Part shown: positions 61,613-64,000 of the stretch, in pieces
Numbering within the stretch: the first letter of the stretch is position 1
Layout: every line of letters starts with the position of its first letter
Assembly: GCF_000473995.1 (NCBI RefSeq)
Contig: NC_022571.1
Span: forward strand, 477,501-541,500
Direction of reading: 5' to 3'
Length of the DNA stretch: 64,000 bases
From: Clostridium saccharobutylicum DSM 13864
Lineage (GTDB): Bacteria > Bacillota > Clostridia > Clostridiales > Clostridiaceae
The notes under the pieces: model-generated
What the model was told of the DNA's origin: nothing
The model's input: the letters and a program-made list of their open reading frames with translations, nothing else
Databases searched by the model: none
Translations under genes and position numbers: made by a program

Positions 61613-62017
61613 ATGGCTAATACCTTTTTACTAAAAATTATTACTCCAGGTCATGATGTTTATAATGGAGAAGTTGAAGAGTTAATTTTAAAAAATGCTG
61701 ATGGTCTAGTAACTATATTGGCGAACCATGCAAAATTAATAACAAGTACAGTTCCTTCAATTGTAAAATTCAAAGATGCTCAAGGAAATGTTAATGATTT
61801 ATTCATTTCTACAGCTATTGTTAATGTATCAGATAATGAAGTGACAATAAGCAGTGATGCAGCTGAATTTGCAAAGGATATTGATTTTGAAAGAGCTGAA
61901 GAAGCTAGGGGAAGAGCCGAAGGTAGATTAAAAGACATTGATAAGTATGATAAAAAAAGAGCACAACTTGCATTAATCAGAGCGACTGAAAGATTAAGAT
62001 TAAAAAAAAGTAGATAA
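61613..62017 (+). CDS. atpC: ATP synthase F1 subunit epsilon
   Basis: The 134-residue inhibitory subunit: an N-terminal beta-sandwich (1-85, starting with [20 protein letters not shown]) and a C-terminal helical hairpin with [28 protein letters not shown] precedes the ATG. It is the last gene of the operon; a strong terminator lies 16 bp on. Confidence 0.96.
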   Translation: MANTFLLKIITPGHDVYNGEVEELILKNADGLVTILANHAKLITSTVPSIVKFKDAQGNVNDLFISTAIVNVSDNEVTISSDAAEFAKDIDFERAEEARGRAEGRLKDIDKYDKKRAQLALIRATERLRLKKSR

Positions 62018-62032
62018 AGATGTCTATAAATT

Positions 62033-62097
62033 AAAGTGTGATATTCTTATAAACGGATTAGATCCAATTATAAGAATATTGCACTTTATTTTTTATT
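62033..62097 (+). terminator. Intrinsic terminator of the atp operon
   Basis: AAAGTG..ATATTCTTATAA (62033-62052) pairs with TTATAAGAATAT..CACTTT (62068-62087). TATTTTTTATTC follows. Confidence 0.9.
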
Positions 62098-62162
62098 CTA
62101 AATATTGACAATCTATCACAAAATATTAATAAATTTATATATTATAGTATAAAGACAAAATC

Positions 62163-62305
62163 AAAAAAATAATAGAAACAGTATGTTGGTTTATTTCACG
62201 TCATACTGTGTCACCAAATTCAGCTAATAGATACACATTATGAGCTGAATTTAACTTCTTGCTTGGCAAGAAATATGTATCACATCTTTAATCTATTATT
62301 TTTTT
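62163..62305 (+). ncRNA. Multi-hairpin element with possible pseudoknot between atpC and the YwmB-like gene
   Basis: An outer perfect 14 bp stem (AAAAAAATAATAGA 62163-62176 with 62292-62305) encloses three hairpins: ACAGTATG/CATACTGT (62178-62209), AAATTCAGCT/AGCTGAATTT (62216-62252) and TTCTTGC/GCAAGAA (62256-62272). GATACACAT in the loop of the second hairpin can pair with ATATGTATC at 62273-62281, forming a pseudoknot around the third. The outer right arm ends in seven T residues. It could be an RNA element or a family A-like mobile element. Confidence 0.5.
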
Positions 62306-62393
62306 GCTTATGATTAAAGTTAACTTATAAGTAGAATAGAAAATGGAATATGTGACCATAATTAAGAGAGATGAAGCTAAGGGGGTATTATCT

Positions 62394-63041
62394 ATGAAGA
62401 TAAAACTTTGTATGTTAATTATGTTATTATTATCTTTTTTAAATATGGGTGCTATTTCTAATATTCAAATGACAAAAAATTCATTTGATGGTTTAGAAAC
62501 TATTGCTATGGGAGAAAGTGAATTTAAAGAAAATGGAGTAAAACTTCAATATAAAACAAAAAATACTATTGATAAAGAATTCGATAGGGTAAAGATGTAT
62601 TTAGATAATAATATTAGTGTTGATTACAAGCAATGTTCTAAAAATGAGATAGATTGTTTCAATGATAATTTTGATATCAACATAAAGTTATGGTCTGATA
62701 GTATATATACCTATAATGAAATTACATTAATAAATAAAAATTCTAAATATAAAACAATAGATTTAAAAAATATATTAACAAAAATGGAGAATAAAAATTT
62801 AGAAGATGTTCAGTATTTTCTTTATTATGAAGGTGAGATAAAAGAAGTTAACAACAGAGAATTGATAGGTAAAATAATAGATCAAACTAATATACAAAAA
62901 GCTAATATATTAGATATTAACAATGGTTGCACTGGAACAGGGTATTTAAATAATGGAGATAAAGTTAATTTTGCTTTAACTAATTATAATACCGGTTCGT
63001 ATGTTATTATTGGTACACCAATAATATTTGCAACATACTAA
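62394..63041 (+). CDS. YwmB-like secreted protein
   Basis: A 215-residue protein with a signal peptide (about 1-20, KLCMLIMLLLSFLNMGA) and a soluble domain. Position between the atp operon and murA, and the pattern of an ENGVKLQYKTKNTI segment followed by two similar halves, fit the YwmB family of Firmicutes, whose function is unknown. The sequence is divergent, so the call depends partly on gene order. ATG 62394 follows AAGGGGG; an upstream in-frame ATG at 62343 lacks an RBS. Confidence 0.65.
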   Translation: MKIKLCMLIMLLLSFLNMGAISNIQMTKNSFDGLETIAMGESEFKENGVKLQYKTKNTIDKEFDRVKMYLDNNISVDYKQCSKNEIDCFNDNFDINIKLWSDSIYTYNEITLINKNSKYKTIDLKNILTKMENKNLEDVQYFLYYEGEIKEVNNRELIGKIIDQTNIQKANILDINNGCTGTGYLNNGDKVNFALTNYNTGSYVIIGTPIIFATY

Positions 63042-63190
63042 GTCACATTCAAAAATAGCAAGTTATCATGTTATTTTATTTTGCATTGAATTGAATTGGC
63101 ATATTTCAACTAAACAGTTGGTTAAATGGGAATATGCATTCTTATTTAATGCAAAATATATAGCAGCTTTGTTTGTTGTTTTATGTGTCT
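63041..63190. repeat. Degenerate family A-like nested palindrome in the murA leader
   Basis: Inner arms ATTTTGCATT (63078-63087) and AATGCAAAAT (63148-63157) are perfect. Within them GCATATT pairs with AATATGC, and CAACT with AGTTG across AAAC. The ends AGTCACATTCAAAAATAGCA and TTGTTGTTTTATGTGTCT resemble decayed family A ends. It ends 25 bp before the murA start codon. Confidence 0.55.
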
Positions 63191-63214
63191 AACAATTCAA
63201 ATATGGAGGATAAT

Positions 63215-64000
63215 ATGGAGAAAATAATAGTTAAAGGTGTAAATCAACTTAGAGGCGAAGTTAATATAAGTTCAGCAAAAAATTCTATTTTACCTATAAT
63301 TGCAGCAACTATATTATGTCCAGAACGTGTTGTCATAAATAATGCACCTATGTTAGAAGATGTTGAGGTAATATGTAAGTTATTAAACGAATTAAATTGT
63401 GATGTTAATATTTCAAGTATCAACAATAAATTAACAATAGATACAAAGAATATAACATCAATGGATCCTGATGCACAACTCATTAGAAAAATGAGAGCAT
63501 CATTCTTAATTATGGGACCGATGATCTCTAGATTTGGATATTGTAAACTTTCTTTACCTGGTGGTTGTAATATAGGTAGCAGACCAATAGACTTACACTT
63601 AAAAGGTTTTAAGCTATTAGGGGCTGACATTATGATTGGGCATGGTTTTGTGGAAGTAAAAGCAAAAAAACTAATAGGAAATACAATATATCTTGATTTT
63701 CCATCAGTTGGAGCAACAGAGAATATTATTATGGCATCAGTATTAGCAGAAGGGACAACAATAATAGAAAATGCAGCAGAAGAACCAGAAATATGGGATT
63801 TAGCACAATTCTTAAATAAAATGGGTGCTGATATAGAAGGTGCAGGGCTTGGAAAAATAACAATACATGGAGTTAAATCGTTAAAGGGAATAAGCTATAC
63901 GCCTATATATGATAGGATAGAGGCAGGAACATTTATGATAGGAGCAGCTATTACAAATGGTAAGATAAAAATTAATGGAGTAAATGAAGAACATCTAAGA
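63215..64000 (+). CDS. murA: UDP-N-acetylglucosamine 1-carboxyvinyltransferase, 5' part
   Basis: MurA carries out the first committed step of peptidoglycan synthesis. About 262 residues are present and the frame runs open to the window end, so the gene is truncated there. K22 and N23 in SSAKNS, the fosfomycin-sensitive Cys at 118 in LPGGCNIGSRP, and RKMRASFLIMGP are visible. TATGGAGGAT precedes the ATG. Its place after the atp operon and the YwmB-like gene matches the murAA copy of Firmicutes. Confidence 0.95.
   Translation, partial: MEKIIVKGVNQLRGEVNISSAKNSILPIIAATILCPERVVINNAPMLEDVEVICKLLNELNCDVNISSINNKLTIDTKNITSMDPDAQLIRKMRASFLIMGPMISRFGYCKLSLPGGCNIGSRPIDLHLKGFKLLGADIMIGHGFVEVKAKKLIGNTIYLDFPSVGATENIIMASVLAEGTTIIENAAEEPEIWDLAQFLNKMGADIEGAGLGKITIHGVKSLKGISYTPIYDRIEAGTFMIGAAITNGKIKINGVNEEHLR

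Overview
The window is about 64 kb of very A+T-rich DNA with clostridial gene content and order. The strongest clues are a thiolase gene directly upstream of an atpIBEFHAGDC operon, the sporulation genes yabG, sipL, spoIIR and cotS, a cyanophycin gene pair, and a DUF1385-PrmC fusion. From memory this order fits a Clostridium sensu stricto (cluster I) chromosome of the C. beijerinckii group. The species call is inference, since no database was searched.

Layout. 1-1.2 kb: 3' end of a 23S rRNA gene, then tRNA-Asn, with no 5S gene behind it. 1.3-10 kb: polysaccharide deacetylase, tldD/pmbA protease pair, lipoteichoic acid synthase, a YedF-like protein, an FAD oxidoreductase and an SGNH hydrolase. 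10-17.5 kb: a RusA-like nuclease, tsaD, an alpha/beta-hydrolase-like protein that lacks its serine, an HtrA protease, a Cys-rich small protein and a solute-binding-like protein. 18-25.6 kb: a spore-surface block with two divergent glycosyltransferase/CotS modules, a degenerate CotS-like protein and the protease gene yabG. 26-38.7 kb: a chemoreceptor, veg, sipL, cphB-cphA (cyanophycin), ispE, spoIIR, a PP-loop tRNA-modification-type protein and DUF1934. 38.9-52.9 kb: pyrG, rho, a UgtP-like glycosyltransferase, rpmE, tdk, DUF1385-prmC, prfA, a Sua5-type gene, rpiB, upp, a dCMP deaminase and a UDP-GlcNAc 2-epimerase. 53.4-64 kb: thlA, the nine-gene ATP synthase operon, a YwmB-like gene and the 5' part of murA, which runs off the end.

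Working together. tsaD and the Sua5-type gene are the two core enzymes of tRNA t6A synthesis. prmC methylates the product of its neighbour prfA. The glycosyltransferase/CotS block, yabG, sipL and spoIIR form a sporulation layer. A good sigma-K-type promoter lies before one cotS gene and before yabG, and a sigma-F-type promoter lies before spoIIR. cphB-cphA sits inside the sporulation neighbourhood and would make and remobilise an Arg/Asp nitrogen store.

The least expected content is between the genes. At least two families of palindromic repeats recur. Family A has ends near AGGCACAT...AACAAGTC and its inverted complement; some copies enclose several further hairpins. Family B is a long nested hairpin, always 3' of genes, several copies ending in a T-run like a terminator. 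One family A end supplies the last codons and stop of a cotS gene. Other unexplained signals are a pseudoknot-capable element between atpC and the YwmB-like gene, a large structured element in the rho leader, a candidate minus-strand small RNA between veg and sipL, and a hairpin over the spoIIR ribosome-binding site that the sporulation promoter would bypass.
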